DNA from: Epithemia pelagica
Lineage: Eukaryota; Bacillariophyta; Bacillariophyceae; Surirellales; Surirellaceae
NCBI GenBank assembly: GCA_946965045.2
Contig: OX337230.1
Span: 3,410,001-3,474,000 of the forward strand
Direction of reading: 5' to 3'
Length of the DNA stretch: 64,000 nucleotides
Shown: positions 54,080-64,000 of the stretch, one piece after another
How the letters are laid out: each line of letters starts with the position of its first letter
Numbering within the stretch: the stretch's first letter is position 1
The notes under the pieces: generated by a model
What the model was told of the DNA's origin: nothing
Seen by the model: the letters and a program-made list of their open reading frames with translations, nothing else
Database searches by the model: none
Program-made: the position numbers and the translations under genes

Positions 54080-54544
54080 TTAAGTTTTAGAATACTTTTG
54101 TGTGTGACCTTCATTGTTATCTTGGTTGTTTTCTTGCTCTTCAGTACTCCGTGCTCTTTTCCTTGGGGGTGTGGCGACCATCTCCACAAGCACAGCTCTG
54201 CACACTCCTTTACCTCTGTGACTCTTTGCCCTCTGCTCCTTTTCTTCTGATTCATCCAGGAATTCAACAACTTGGGCAAGTTTCCCTTTGTAGTAGCTTG
54301 AATGCTTTATAAGGTATCGTGGTAAGAAACCAACACGACACCTATCCAGCCCATCTGTGACCCAATACACTGCGATGGCAGGCTCTTCTCTGCCTTCCAC
54401 AGTGACTTGCACCAATCTAAATCTTACAAGAGAATCATGTTTCAAAACAGATCCACAAACAGCATGTGCTTCACAGCTTCTTCCATTGGAAGAAGTGTGG
54501 AGCCCCACTATATCGACCGTAACTCCTGTTGGGTGGACACCCAT
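54080..54544 (-). CDS. transposon accessory protein of unknown function
   Basis: An intact frame of 154 residues from the ATG at 54544 lies inside the pogo-like element and converges on the transposase with 32 bp between the stops. The first ~100 residues look folded: GRSCEAHAVCGSVLKHDSLV, RFRLVQVTVEGREEPAIAVY, WVTDGLDRCRVGFLPRYL. The tail is basic with KRAR and then polar, consistent with nuclear localisation (inferred). Three Cys/His residues (CEAHAVC, RC) might bind metal. I do not recognise a named domain. The frame is open although the transposase is broken. Pogo-like elements normally encode only a transposase, so a second gene is notable. Confidence 0.65.
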   Translation of the reverse strand: MGVHPTGVTVDIVGLHTSSNGRSCEAHAVCGSVLKHDSLVRFRLVQVTVEGREEPAIAVYWVTDGLDRCRVGFLPRYLIKHSSYYKGKLAQVVEFLDESEEKEQRAKSHRGKGVCRAVLVEMVATPPRKRARSTEEQENNQDNNEGHTQKYSKT

Positions 54545-54704
54545 GGTACGTTTGACAGCTCGTTGTAAAGCTTATAAAACGAGGAATTACACTGTGCTGT
54601 ACAAATTTGAGTACTAGTCTGTCCTCGGTTTGTACGACCCAATGTGCATGGAAAAGCAAGGGGGGTACGGGAATGCGAGGGGTACAAAACACCGAAAATT
54701 ACGG

Positions 54705-55110
54705 TAGTTCCTCTCTCTTTTCAGGACACCAACACCTTCTCGTTCTCACATTCTTACACACTTAGAAAACTATGTTAAAGTACTTGACCAACGCTGGGGG
54801 GGGGTTATGGCCCCCCACCCATATCCGTAGGAGGGATCCGTAATCGCGCCACAGTCGCAGATCTCCAGAATCTGCTAAACTGTGTTTGCCGTGGGCGAGT
54901 GTGTCTCCAGACCAGAACTCTCACTCCTTATCCTCACAAAGTGAGGCCGCATCCTCGAAATATCTTCGCAGTGATGCAGAAGTCAGCTGCTATGAGTTGC
55001 CACACTCTAACAACCAACCGTGGAGAGAGACTCCCAGTCCATGAAACAGGCCAGCTGACGGACAACAAGCGACCTGGGCTTATACCACCAAGGTAGTACA
55101 GCCAAGTCTT
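54705..55110 (-). repeat. element A repeat B1
   Basis: B-type repeat without an adjoining A part on its inner side. It joins internal element sequence at about 55111. Confidence 0.88.
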
Positions 55111-55183
55111 CACCCCGTTTGGTCTTTCCTCCAACATTCACCTTCATGTCTCATATCTTCTTCTCTCTCTCTTTCTCGTGTCT

Positions 55184-55440
55184 TCACAGACCTTCTGAGA
55201 ATTTCACCAACGCTTCCACAGATGCCTTTGCATCCGAGTACCGCTCGATCATTGACATTGATGGAAGTATCCCTCTACCCTTCAAGTGTTTTTTCCAATG
55301 GTTGTTCATCTCGATGATGTCCTTTGAAATGCCCCGGTTCTGCGCCTCCGTTGTGGCGCCTCTCCGGAAGGATCGACGGGTACTGAACGCGTCCTCAATT
55401 TTTGTGCTTTCGACTATCAATTGAGGATGTCGATGTTGTA
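55184..55440 (-). pseudogene. tyrosine recombinase C-terminal part, element A
   Basis: About 75 residues matching the end of a retroelement tyrosine recombinase: RRSFRRGATTEAQNRGIS (the H/R-x-x-R box), DIIEMNNHWKK, then MIERYSDAKA with the likely nucleophile Tyr. The rest of the recombinase (first Arg box) is not present, and the frame overlaps the RNase H tail. So the N-terminal part was probably deleted. In DIRS-type elements this enzyme inserts a circular DNA copy. Confidence 0.6.
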
Positions 55441-58400
55441 TCCTCTTCCATAATGCATGGAACAAGATACCACTGACCGAATCTTTCTGGCGGTCTCAAA
55501 TTGGATTCTCTTCGAATTTCGACCTTCCCGCAACGTTTTCATCAGCAAGTCAGTACCTTGTTCGATCATGCGCGTCCCCGCGACCCAAATGACTCGGAGA
55601 AAAATGCAACCACGCATCTCCATCCGTTTCGTCCTCAACACCAGATCATACAACAATTTGGAGGTCGATGTCCCTCGGAAGAAGGCGGCCTCTGCCGTTG
55701 AGTTGTCCGTAAACATGAAGACCTCGGATCCATACTCGATCGTTCCATCGTCCACCAATGCTTCGAGACGCAATACAAGGTTGTAGAATTCCCGAAAATT
55801 GGACGATCGGGATCCGTATGCTCTTGTCCACAGCCCATGTTCTGTTTCTATGGTTGATGTCCCATAAATCCAGAGCGACGACCCAAATCCTTCGCCCGAG
55901 GCATCTCCGAACAAGATAGCGACCTTGGATCCTTTGAGAGGCCTCGCCAGAATCTTTGGCGGTGTTTCATCCTTGGTAAGTTCACTTAGGGCCGCGACAT
56001 CGCCATCGTACCTCGGGACTTTGGCTACATACTCTGGCAGAATCTCACTCGCTTTCTCCCTCCATTCACGAACTCGCTTTCTGCGATCCTTTTCAGGCAA
56101 TCTCCAGCCCTCCTCATCCCGATCCTGTCTCCACGACTCTAAGGTCAAATGGATCCCGGGATCATAATGTCGTATGTAAGTGAGACGTAAACAAGGAAAC
56201 CTCGTATGCGTTCGAGTTCCTTTTGGTTGATCCGGTCCGGCGATTTCGCCCATTCGCTCAACTTCATTACATGTGCTTTTGTTTTGTTCCAGCGATCTTG
56301 CGCCACAGTCTTGTAGACACGGCATCCTTCTCCGTTTCCACAATTGCACCAGCCCAGGGTCCCGGCGACTTGCTTGGTTCTCTCCTTTTCCTGGCCGCAT
56401 CCTGCAGCCCAAAGAATGAAGCTCCCTTTGCCATCCAACTAGCCGCAAGCCATGCCTCCTCTTCTGAAGGAGCCGTCTCACGCAGATCATCGACGTACAG
56501 GTGTACATCAGCTGCAATGTCACCATTCGCTCGCAACTTGCTTATCCAAGGTAGGGACAGATCATAGTGTGCGTCACCAGGTAAGTTCAATCTGACATCC
56601 ACCCACCCGAATTATTCGCTTGACGCGTTGAGCGCACTGGGTTGTCTGGTAAGGCGAGGTTGTGAGGCCCATCGCACATCTCGTCCACGCCTCCCATATT
56701 CTTGTTCGTCCGAATTTGTCTTGCAATTCCTCCGGGAAAAGGTCAGTGATATCAATGCCTGTGTAACATCTGAGTTCAGGATGAACCCAAAAGTGCAAAA
56801 ACATCTCACCAAAGTCGTTGTCCGCCGACCACGTTTTCCCTTCCATAGACCGAAGCATCGCATTTACATTTCCTAACCCGAACCACGGAGCAAACAGAGC
56901 GGCATTCAAACCGCTTTTCTTTCCATCATAAACCATTTGGATATCATCCTCGCCTTTCGGCACGGAGAAAAAGCTCGTCAGAGATTTGATGCCCGGTGTT
57001 GGAGCAATATACCTTCGCTTCCTAACCTTTGTCAATTTCTTCTTCTCCAATGCCTTGCTCTCCTCATTTGGATTCACTTGTTGACGACGTCTATACGCAG
57101 GTGGCGGTCCAATCCACATTGGGGCCACTCCATCTCTCATCTCGGTCATCCAACCCAAATCCGGCATCCTCCAGAAGAAAGGGGACGACCCCGCGTCCCA
57201 ATCCCACCAGGATGCTCTTGATGCATGATCCAACGCGCTGAGTCCTGCTCGAATGGTTCGATCTCGCACATCCTCCTCGTCGTCGGCAAAGACTTGTCCC
57301 TTCCACCACGACCAGAAATCCGAGCAGACTCGTCGCTTCCAATACCGTAACGTAACTTTCCGTATCGCATTCAACGCGTTGATCACATCTCGGCGTTTCC
57401 CTTCATCTTGTATACCCAATTTTTGACAAATGCGGTCGTCCCACAGGTACGTTGGGATTTTGGCATCGTCTGATTTCGTTGCCTTGAGGTTCCTGTCCTC
57501 ACGCCTTTCTTCTGTATTGAGAGAGCCCCCTCCTTCTTCACTATCGGGAATCGCATATAAAGGTATATCCTCTTCCGTCATTCGTGATTCATCAGGACAC
57601 TCGTCTCCAGCCGTAAGCAGACTCTTTGAGTCCAGGTCGCTCTTACTTTTCTTCCCTTCTACATTTCCGATACTCCTTTCCTTCGTTTCTCGTGTCCATT
57701 CTTGCAGCGATCTTACAACCTGCACTCTTACCTTGAACGGAACCGAGATGGCCTCCAACCAACGTGCCAATTCCAATTCAGATCCTCGTTTGTGGAGACC
57801 CGCCGGGAAATCCATCGCAATAGCCAGCTCCTGTGAACTGAGCCGTCGTTTCACAAGGCCCGTCGACGCAAATACACTTGGCAACTCATGATCCGAGAGT
57901 CTGTCCCTCTTCCAGTTCAGTTTCCTGTTCAAAATCGACGACGACGGGCGTGCACCACGAACACAATCCAGCGATGATTTACATTCTCTTCCGTGTACCG
58001 TTGGATCAATCACCCCCCTCATGGTAGTTTTCTTGAGGCCATCCTCGAGAAAATCGGCCCAATAATCAACGAACCTCGGTGCGCACTTAGGCTCATCCCC
58101 TGCGAGGCCGTGGTTGCGTTCCGCGACGTGAATCCACGAAACCAAATCGGTAACCCCTCCAAGATACTGATGAGAGATTTTTATTACCGACTTTGACCAT
58201 TTTTCTTGCTCGAGGTCCTCCCTTGGAGGACCGGCCCACTTCCGACTTCCAATCCACAACACCACTTGGACCGATTCCATGTTCCAAACCGGATGATTTG
58301 GACCCGGGGATAATCCACCCTCAAAAAAGACAACATCGACAGGCAACCGCCGCGACCATTCTTGCGATTCTTGAAATTGTATTCGCTGTTTCTTCACGCC

Positions 58401-58493
58401 ACGATTCTTTTTTAATCTTGACTCCAATGGTATCGCCAGCTCTCGCCATTCCGAAGCGCCTGTTTCGTCGCCAACATCCTCCATATCCAACAC
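55417..58493 (-). pseudogene. reverse transcriptase-RNase H polyprotein, element A, several frameshifts
   Basis: Reading down from 58493 (a GTG; the true start may be further up), a ~400-residue N-terminal region is followed by reverse transcriptase: FSVPKGEDDIQMVYDGKKSG, ADNDFGEMFLHF (motif A), MGLTTSPYQ, then in another frame LYVDDLRE (motif C, YVDD). The RNase H part has ILFGDASGEGFG, FTDNSTAEAAF and WVAGTRMIEQGTD. Frame changes occur near 56595 (a GGTG tandem duplication), 56285 (A-rich run) and 56160. The reverse transcriptase and RNase H are similar in style to DIRS-type elements of protists and fungi. The copy cannot make a full-length polyprotein. Confidence 0.8.
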
Positions 58494-58784
58494 ATCAATC
58501 CACTCTACCGTGCCCAGCGAAGGTACCGCCCAAAACCAAAAGGGGGTTCCAACACTCGCTATACCTATTCTCCAATTTCCCTTTCCTACACTCCAACGAC
58601 CAATCTTCTTTTCCGCGACGCCGGTTTGCGACTCATCTCTTGTGTTGACCGTATCTACTTAACGTTTCAGCATCGGACTCCTCGCTACCTCTCGCTTGTT
58701 TCTACCCTTCGCCTCGGCTCCTTCTCGCTCCCACGTCCTCTCCTTGCTCCGAGGCGGAAACACAATCTCCGCTTGCATCAACTC

Positions 58785-61153
58785 TCAAGCCTTTTCCTTC
58801 TTACTCGCCGCCTTGTTCGTGGCCGAGACCGCGGCGTTGACGGAGCGTTGTAATTTCTCAAGACGTTCCTCCAACGAGGATTTGAGAGTACCAAACTTCG
58901 ATCTAGGAGTCGCAAAACGAATCAAATGCTCATGCAAGATGAGCGCGATTTTGGGGTGACCGCTGAACTCAGCCGCCCTGTATTCCTTCATCACGTCGTG
59001 CGCCTTCAGCGTGCCCCACAACATGCCCGCCGGAGTATTTGACGCTCGGCCCGGTGCTCGTGCCTCCCTGAGGCTTTTGAATACCGCCCGAACGCAATGC
59101 GAAATGAGGATCCAGACCTCTTGTTCGCTGGCCTCACTTTCCGTCTGGACCTGACGATGGTACCGGACCATCCAATGACAGAGATCATCCCAAAACGCTT
59201 TGCTTAAATGAAGCATCTCCTTGGCCACGCTCGATGGTGCAGTTCCAAACGCAAACAATTCACCGATTGCTTGTTCAAGAGTTTGCCTTCCATCTCTGAC
59301 GTGATCAAGAATCCGTTGATGGATGCCCTCACGACCGGACGGAGGATGAAAATCTTCGAATTTCGGAACTCCACCCAGAGCTCGAGAGTTGGTGGTTTGA
59401 CTCTGGTCAGTTCCCTTACCCAATAGAGGAGGTACGTCTAAGTTGAATGACGCGATGTAGGCGGTGTGATAAGACGTCTTGTCTCTCACTTTGTGCCGTC
59501 CTTGCGCGCTTGTTTGCAGCACGTTCTTCGTCCAAACTCATGTCCGAAGTTGCTAAAGACAGCAACGATACGGCATCCACAAAAACATGAGGATCACTCT
59601 CAGCATGATGCAGCGCGAGCCAAGACACACAAAAGGTACGAGACGGGAAGACAATGGAGCCCACAGTAATCGCTTCATTGTCCACCTGCTCTTGCAGATC
59701 ACTCATCCCCATCTTCAACTCCTGCATCTCTTCTTTCATCCGCCGCAATTCAGCCAATGCGTCTGCAAACGCCGAGCCGCTCGAACTAGGTGGAGACATT
59801 GCCGTGGACCCTGTTGGAGCACTCACAGCAGCCCCCACTGTACCTCCACCCGACATCCAACCAAAACTTCCAACACCGCCAGACAACAATCCACCAGCTG
59901 TCGTGGGTGCTGCCGCCGCATTTCCTCGTTCCATCGCTTCCACTCGAGATTGAAGACTCGCTAACATCTGTGCCCACTTCCCTCCGGGATCCGCATTCGA
60001 ACTTGACAAACGCGACAACAACGACAAGGTGGGGTTCACAAACTGCTGACGAAAGTCGCTCTTTTCTTCAAAAAACTTGTCCAGCTCAACTTGCACGATC
60101 ATCCTAGCGGAACCCTTCACGGCATCCAACTTCTGTTCCAGTGCTTCAAACTTGGCTACGAGGCCTGGATCAGTCTTCTGTTTGCTCTGCTGTTGATCCA
60201 ACAAATCTTGAACCGTTTGTAAGGTTTCCATACAATGCTTGAGGACCGAGAACGCCAAACCTGTTCCAAATTCTTCAGGACGAACGCCTAATAAGGCATG
60301 CAACACCGACATCTTCACATTCAACTGTTCAATGGCCTCCTCCTGCAATTCTTCAACTACCTTCCGCTTGTGGGAAACCCGCTGACAGTCGGCCTTAAGA
60401 TGATTCACGTTCTCTACCAGATTACTCCACGCTCCTCCTTGGAGCACCTTGACCAAAGGAGTAGCTTGCTGCGAACCAATATCCAAAGGAACCTCCTTCC
60501 ACGGGATCGAAGAACGCCCAGCTGGAGTTCGAAGTTGTACACCTTCCAGAACCTCCATTTCGTCTTCGTCATCACTATCATTACTAGAAACGGTTTCCAC
60601 CTTTACACGCTTACTGGGCTTAGGCGTCATAGCAGCAAACCTGACTTCACCCTTCGTGTTGGCTATAACCTTTGCTGCAATAGTGGGATCGACACTCTCG
60701 CCTTCCTCGGATGCAACCTGACGCAGAGAGGCAAATGTGGCCTGCCAACTCTCGAGGGATCGCGGACTGAGCTCCATCTCACTCCAATCCACGTCACGGA
60801 GACAAGATCCGGGAAGAATTGGTTGACAGAACACGGTATCCGCGGTGTCCGAATTCTATGTTCCACTTCCGCCCCGAATAAAGATAAATGTGGCTTCGTC
60901 CCCCACCAGAGACGCCCAATCTTGCTTGCGGGCCGAATGTGAAGCGATTGAACAGTCCGAGCGAACACACACACGCTGCCCAGTCCCAATAATGCCCCGA
61001 CACGCCGTCTCAAAACTAGCTTGTTCAATACGAACAATACCGTAGAGAGAACCCGAACGAAGGGTCCCCCCCCCCCCCCCCGGTCACAACAGACTCACCT
61101 GACAACCCCACAGAGGGTGAAGAATCCGGAGTACTTCCCCACTCAAACTTCAT
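58785..61153 (-). pseudogene. Gag-like protein, element A
   Basis: The ATG at 61153 gives MKFEWGSTPDSSPSVGLSG and runs into a G16 tract (C16 at 61066-61081 on the plus strand). Only in another frame does it continue LRSGSLYGIVRIEQASFET and on to about 59485. There one extra base shifts the frame again before KVRDKTSYHTAYIASFNLD and the remaining ~210 residues. The protein is about 780 residues with coiled-coil segments (LEQKLDAVKGSARMIVQ, MKEEMQELKMGMSDLQEQ) and a conserved C-terminal half (VFPSRTFCVSWLALHHAESD, CHWMVRYHRQVQ). Its homologue in element B follows the same plan. No zinc knuckle was seen. Confidence 0.7.
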
Positions 61154-61215
61154 GACGAACAATGACAAGGATGAGGTGGATGGCACGGTCGACAGGGAGA
61201 AACACCAAAACCGAA

Positions 61216-61430
61216 GCGAAAGAAGCGAATTCACAGAACCAATGGGTGATCAGATCCTTGATGACTGTGCTCCTCTTCTTTCCAACAATTTATGATTGCT
61301 GAACTTTTGTTGGGACGGTCATAGGGAATGACCGTCCCAACCAACTCTTACTCTTGAGATCTCGTTGGGATCGATGTCCTCTTCATCGTTCGTCCGTCGG
61401 TCCCTTCTTGACCGGCGCAGTACGATGCGG
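61216..61430 (-). repeat. element A repeat A1
   Basis: A-type repeat, without a B part, at the 5' end of element A. Matches 51647-51865 and 52289-52508, with slight divergence (GCGCAG for GCGCGG). Confidence 0.88.
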
Positions 61431-61639
61431 GGTATGTCGAAACGAGGTGCATCGGTGGTACTCGAAAACTGCTAACAGGGCCTCAAGGCAAATGGCGTTA
61501 AATCATGAAATGATTTTTGTGCGACCTATACTGTACGTATTTGTATTGTACTTAAGTCGAACCGATGACTGGGTGTATCGATGTCCGTTCCAAAAATTTC
61601 GGTCGGGCGCGAAGACTAAAATTTGATACCGCATCGTAC

Positions 61640-64000
61640 CGCCCCCGGTCAAGAAGGGACCGACAGACGAACAAGGAAAGGTCATTGCACCCAAAAGTCT
61701 CCCAATGCAAGACAACGTCGGTTGGGCGGTCATTCTATGAACGGTCCCAACAGAACTTTGACGATTCATAAATCGTCGGAAAGAAGAAGTGAACGGGTCA
61801 TCAAGGATCTGATCACCCATTGGTTCCGTATATATTTTTCTTTCGGTTTGGTTTGCTTGTCTTGTCGGCCGTGCCAACCACCTCAAGTGTTCTGCCATGA
61901 CGTTTGAGTGGGGAGGAACTCCGGATTCCTCACCTTCTGTGGGGTTGTCAGGTGAGTCGAGTGTTAGTGGCAGTGTGACCGGGGGGGGGGGGGGGGGGGG
62001 GGGGGGCTTCGTTCGGGTTCTCTCTTCGGTGTCGTTCGGTTTGATCAGTCTTCTTTCGAGACTGTATGTCGAGGGTTTGTGGGCGCTGGGCAGCGCGTGT
62101 GTGTTCGGTCAGAATGTTCCATCGCGTCGCATTCGCAACGCAAACAAGACTGGGCTTCTCTGTTTGGAGATGAGACCACTGGGGTAACTATCCGTGGTTC
62201 AAGTGGGTCTGCATCTTCCGATGCTTTGGGTACCGTCTTCTGTACACCTGTCCTAGCCGGCTCCTGTTTGAGAGGAATTGATTGGACTGAGATGGAGTTA
62301 AGCCCCCAAAGCTTAGAAAGTTGGCAAGCAACGTTTTCTACTCTACAGAAGGCTGCTTCCGAGTCTGAGGACGGAGTGGATCCAACCATGGCGGCGCTGG
62401 TGATGGAGTCAACCAAGACAGCGGTGGATTTCACTATGACGCCGGGAAGGAAGCGGCAAGCCGTCGTGGTCGAAACAGTGTCGGAGGAGGATGAAGACGT
62501 AACCACTGTCAGGACCCCCAAGATGAAACGACAGGAGATGCCTTGGAATGAGGTGCCCCTTGACATTGGCAACTCACAGCCCACTCCCACGGTGAAGGTC
62601 TTGCAGACTGGTGCATGGAGTAGTTTGGTGGAGAATGTAAATTTGTTGCGAGAAAATCATGACCGAGAAGTTTCGGATTGGCGTGAGGCAGAAGTAACGC
62701 TGGAGGAACAACTGGAGAAGATGCAAGTCAAGGTGTCAGTGTTGCACGAACTGTTGGGCAAGCGCCCAGAGCAGTTTGGGACGCGGTCCGCTTTTCAGTT
62801 ATTGGAGGTTATCATGACCACTGTATCCGCTTTGGAACAGATGGTGTTGGAACGGACGACGGATAGCAAACCACCCACGAATGTCGAGGACAGAATGAAC
62901 AAGCTGGATAGTCAAGTCGAAGAACTATCAAGCTGTCTTAAGAGTTCGGTTCGTGCGGCATTGAATGGTTTTCTGGGCGATGATTCGACCGAGTTTCGCA
63001 GGCAGTTTGTGAATCCCACGCTCACTTTGTTATCGAAGTCGTCGGCCTCGAATGCCAATCCCGGAGGCAAGTGGGAGCAGTTGCTTGAGAAGTTGCAGGA
63101 CAGAATGAAGTCGTTGGAAAAGAAGGTTTTGCGAACAAGTGTAGATTCGACAAGCAGGGCTGGGACTAACACAGGAGGATCAATGGGTAGCATGTTTTCC
63201 TGGTTGTCAGTCGGACCGGATGTGGACAGTCAAGCAGCGAATCGGTGGGGTTCCTCGTCAGGAGTTGGAGTCAGATTCGAAGATTCCGTGGCCGATGGGG
63301 CTCGGAATGATATTTCAATGCTGAAAGAAGAGTTGCGTCAGATGCGTGCCGAACTGCACGACTTGCAGGAACAGGCGGATTCCCATTCAATCACCATTGG
63401 GTCGCTTGTTTTTCCGTCAAGGGCCCATTGTGTGACTTGGTTAGCCTTGCACAATGCAACGGCCAATCCACATGTCTTTGTGGACGCAATATCTCTGTTG
63501 TCACTTGCAACCTCCGATGCCAGCCCTGACGAGGAGAAAGCGGCGAATCAGCGAGCGACGACAGCCAAGGTTCGCGATAAGACGCCATATCACATAGCGT
63601 ATATCGCGTCGTTTAACTTGGAGGTCCCGCCATTGCTTGGCAAAGGCTCCGATCAGTCGATGACTACAAATTCGAGAGCTTTGGGCGGTGAGCTTTGGGC
63701 GGTGTACCCAAGTTTGAAGATTTTCATCCTCCGTCGGGCCGCGAAGGTATCCACCAACGCATATGGGATCATGTAAAGGATGGCTCTTTGACGATTCAAC
63801 AGGCGGTGGGAGAGTTGTTTGCGTTTGGTACCGAACCATCCAGTGTGGCCAAGGAGTTGCTGCTGTTAAGCAAAACCTTTTGGGATGAACTGTGCCATTG
63901 GATGGTTCGGTATCATGCACAGGTGCAGGCCGAAAGCGAGGCGAGCGAGCAAGAGGTGTGGATATTGATATCCCATTGCGTCCGTGCCGTTCTTAAGAGT
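61640..64000 (+). mobile_element. element B: diverged relative of element A, head-to-head, cut by window end
   Basis: 61640-61850 is a diverged inverted copy of the A repeat (shared GGTCAAGAAGGGACCGAC, GGATCTGATCACCCATTGGT), so element B starts here on the plus strand. It is followed by its Gag gene. The divergence from A (roughly a fifth of positions by eye) shows a separate lineage, not an inverted duplication of A. The rest of the element lies beyond the window. Confidence 0.75.
61897..64000 (+). pseudogene. Gag-like protein, element B (partial; two disruptions)
   Basis: The ATG at 61897 gives MTFEWGGTPDSSPSVGLSG and enters a G26 run (61981-62006). Because 26 is not a multiple of three, the conserved continuation (LRSGSLFGVVRFDQSSFET, from 62007) is out of frame with that ATG. 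The long middle frame to 63776 aligns with element A Gag and has the same coiled coils (LKEELRQMRAELHDLQEQ). At 63677-63704 a 14-bp tandem duplication (AGCTTTGGGCGGTG twice) shifts the frame; past it the homology to A resumes (PKFEDFHPPSGREGIHQR ... CHWMVRYHAQVQAESEASEQ) up to the last base. The 3' end and pol gene lie outside. Confidence 0.72.

Larger units (their letters stand above)
52511..54704 (+). mobile_element. pogo/Tc1-like DNA transposon inserted at TA
   Basis: Ends CCGTAATTTTTGG (52511) and complement CCGTAATTTTCGG (54704), flanked by TA on each side. The uninterrupted sequence GCGGTACTAGTTCCTC at the neighbouring repeat junction (about 51860) is the empty site; here it is split as GCGGTAC-TA and TA-GTTCCTC. 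The element carries a DDE transposase on the plus strand and a second gene on the minus strand, converging. Subterminal CCCCCGGAATGT-type sequence is shared with the MITE at 16081. Confidence 0.9.
51224..61430 (-). mobile_element. element A: tyrosine-recombinase-type retrotransposon with split direct repeats
   Basis: Read on the minus strand the order is A1 (61430-61216), Gag, reverse transcriptase-RNase H, recombinase C-terminus, B1 (55110-54705), A2 (52508-52289), B2 (52269-51866), A3 (51865-51647), B3 (51629-51224). A and B are distinct sequences, so this is not an LTR pair. The layout A1-ORFs-B1-A2-B2 is that of PAT/Ngaro-type elements of the DIRS group. An additional A-B unit (A3-B3) lies at the end. 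A 2.2-kb DNA transposon interrupts the B1/A2 junction. The genes have several frameshifts, so this copy is dead. No target duplication was seen at its outer ends, as expected for recombinase-mediated integration. The A repeat carries a perfect 10-bp stem hairpin GGGACGGTCA-7 nt-TGACCGTCCC (for example 51743-51769). Confidence 0.8.

Overview
The window looks like nuclear DNA of a stramenopile alga, most likely a pennate diatom. Genes are monocistronic and lie on both strands. Introns are short (83-166 bp) GT-AG introns, there are no operons or Shine-Dalgarno sites, microsatellites are common, and Class I and II transposons are dense. The diatom call is inferred from gene style and transposon types; no marker gene proves it.

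The left part (1-12.5 kb) holds a decayed coiled-coil membrane-protein locus with internal duplication (583-1689), an intact single-exon kinesin-light-chain-like TPR protein (3286-6558), and a 3.4-kb hAT-like non-autonomous transposon (7230-10604) with 17-bp terminal inverted repeats and a perfect 8-bp target duplication. The 12.5-37 kb part is the main host-gene block. It contains a small two-helix membrane protein, a hAT transposon with an intact 884-aa transposase and a MITE nested in it, a RluA-type pseudouridine synthase, three CAP/SCP-domain genes plus one fragment, a tandem pair of tiny two-exon genes with the same C-terminus, two ZIP-family metal transporters, and an emp24/p24 cargo receptor between the ZIPs. 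The 37-50 kb part holds an unknown polytopic membrane protein, two paralogues of an unknown soluble family 9 kb apart, a frameshifted zinc-finger transposase-like gene, a frameshifted charged-protein gene, minisatellites, and two MITEs with 9-10-bp target duplications.

The right part (51.2-64 kb) is made of transposons. Element A (minus strand) encodes Gag-like protein, reverse transcriptase, RNase H and a tyrosine-recombinase C-terminus. Its terminal repeats have the order A1-ORFs-B1-A2-B2(-A3-B3), the split-direct-repeat layout of tyrosine-recombinase retrotransposons (DIRS/PAT/Ngaro group). Its B1/A2 junction is interrupted by a pogo/Tc1-like DNA transposon (52511-54704) flanked by TA; a neighbouring repeat copy shows the empty site. 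The DNA transposon also carries a convergent accessory gene of unknown function. Element B is a diverged relative of A, head-to-head with it on the plus strand and running off the window end. Both elements have a long G-homopolymer at the same place near the Gag N-terminus, and in both its length puts the upstream ATG out of frame.

The host genes listed as intact have undisturbed reading frames. Disruptions are concentrated in the transposon-derived ORFs, in the two frameshifted genes at 40-46 kb and in the coiled-coil locus. I saw no tRNA, rRNA or CRISPR.
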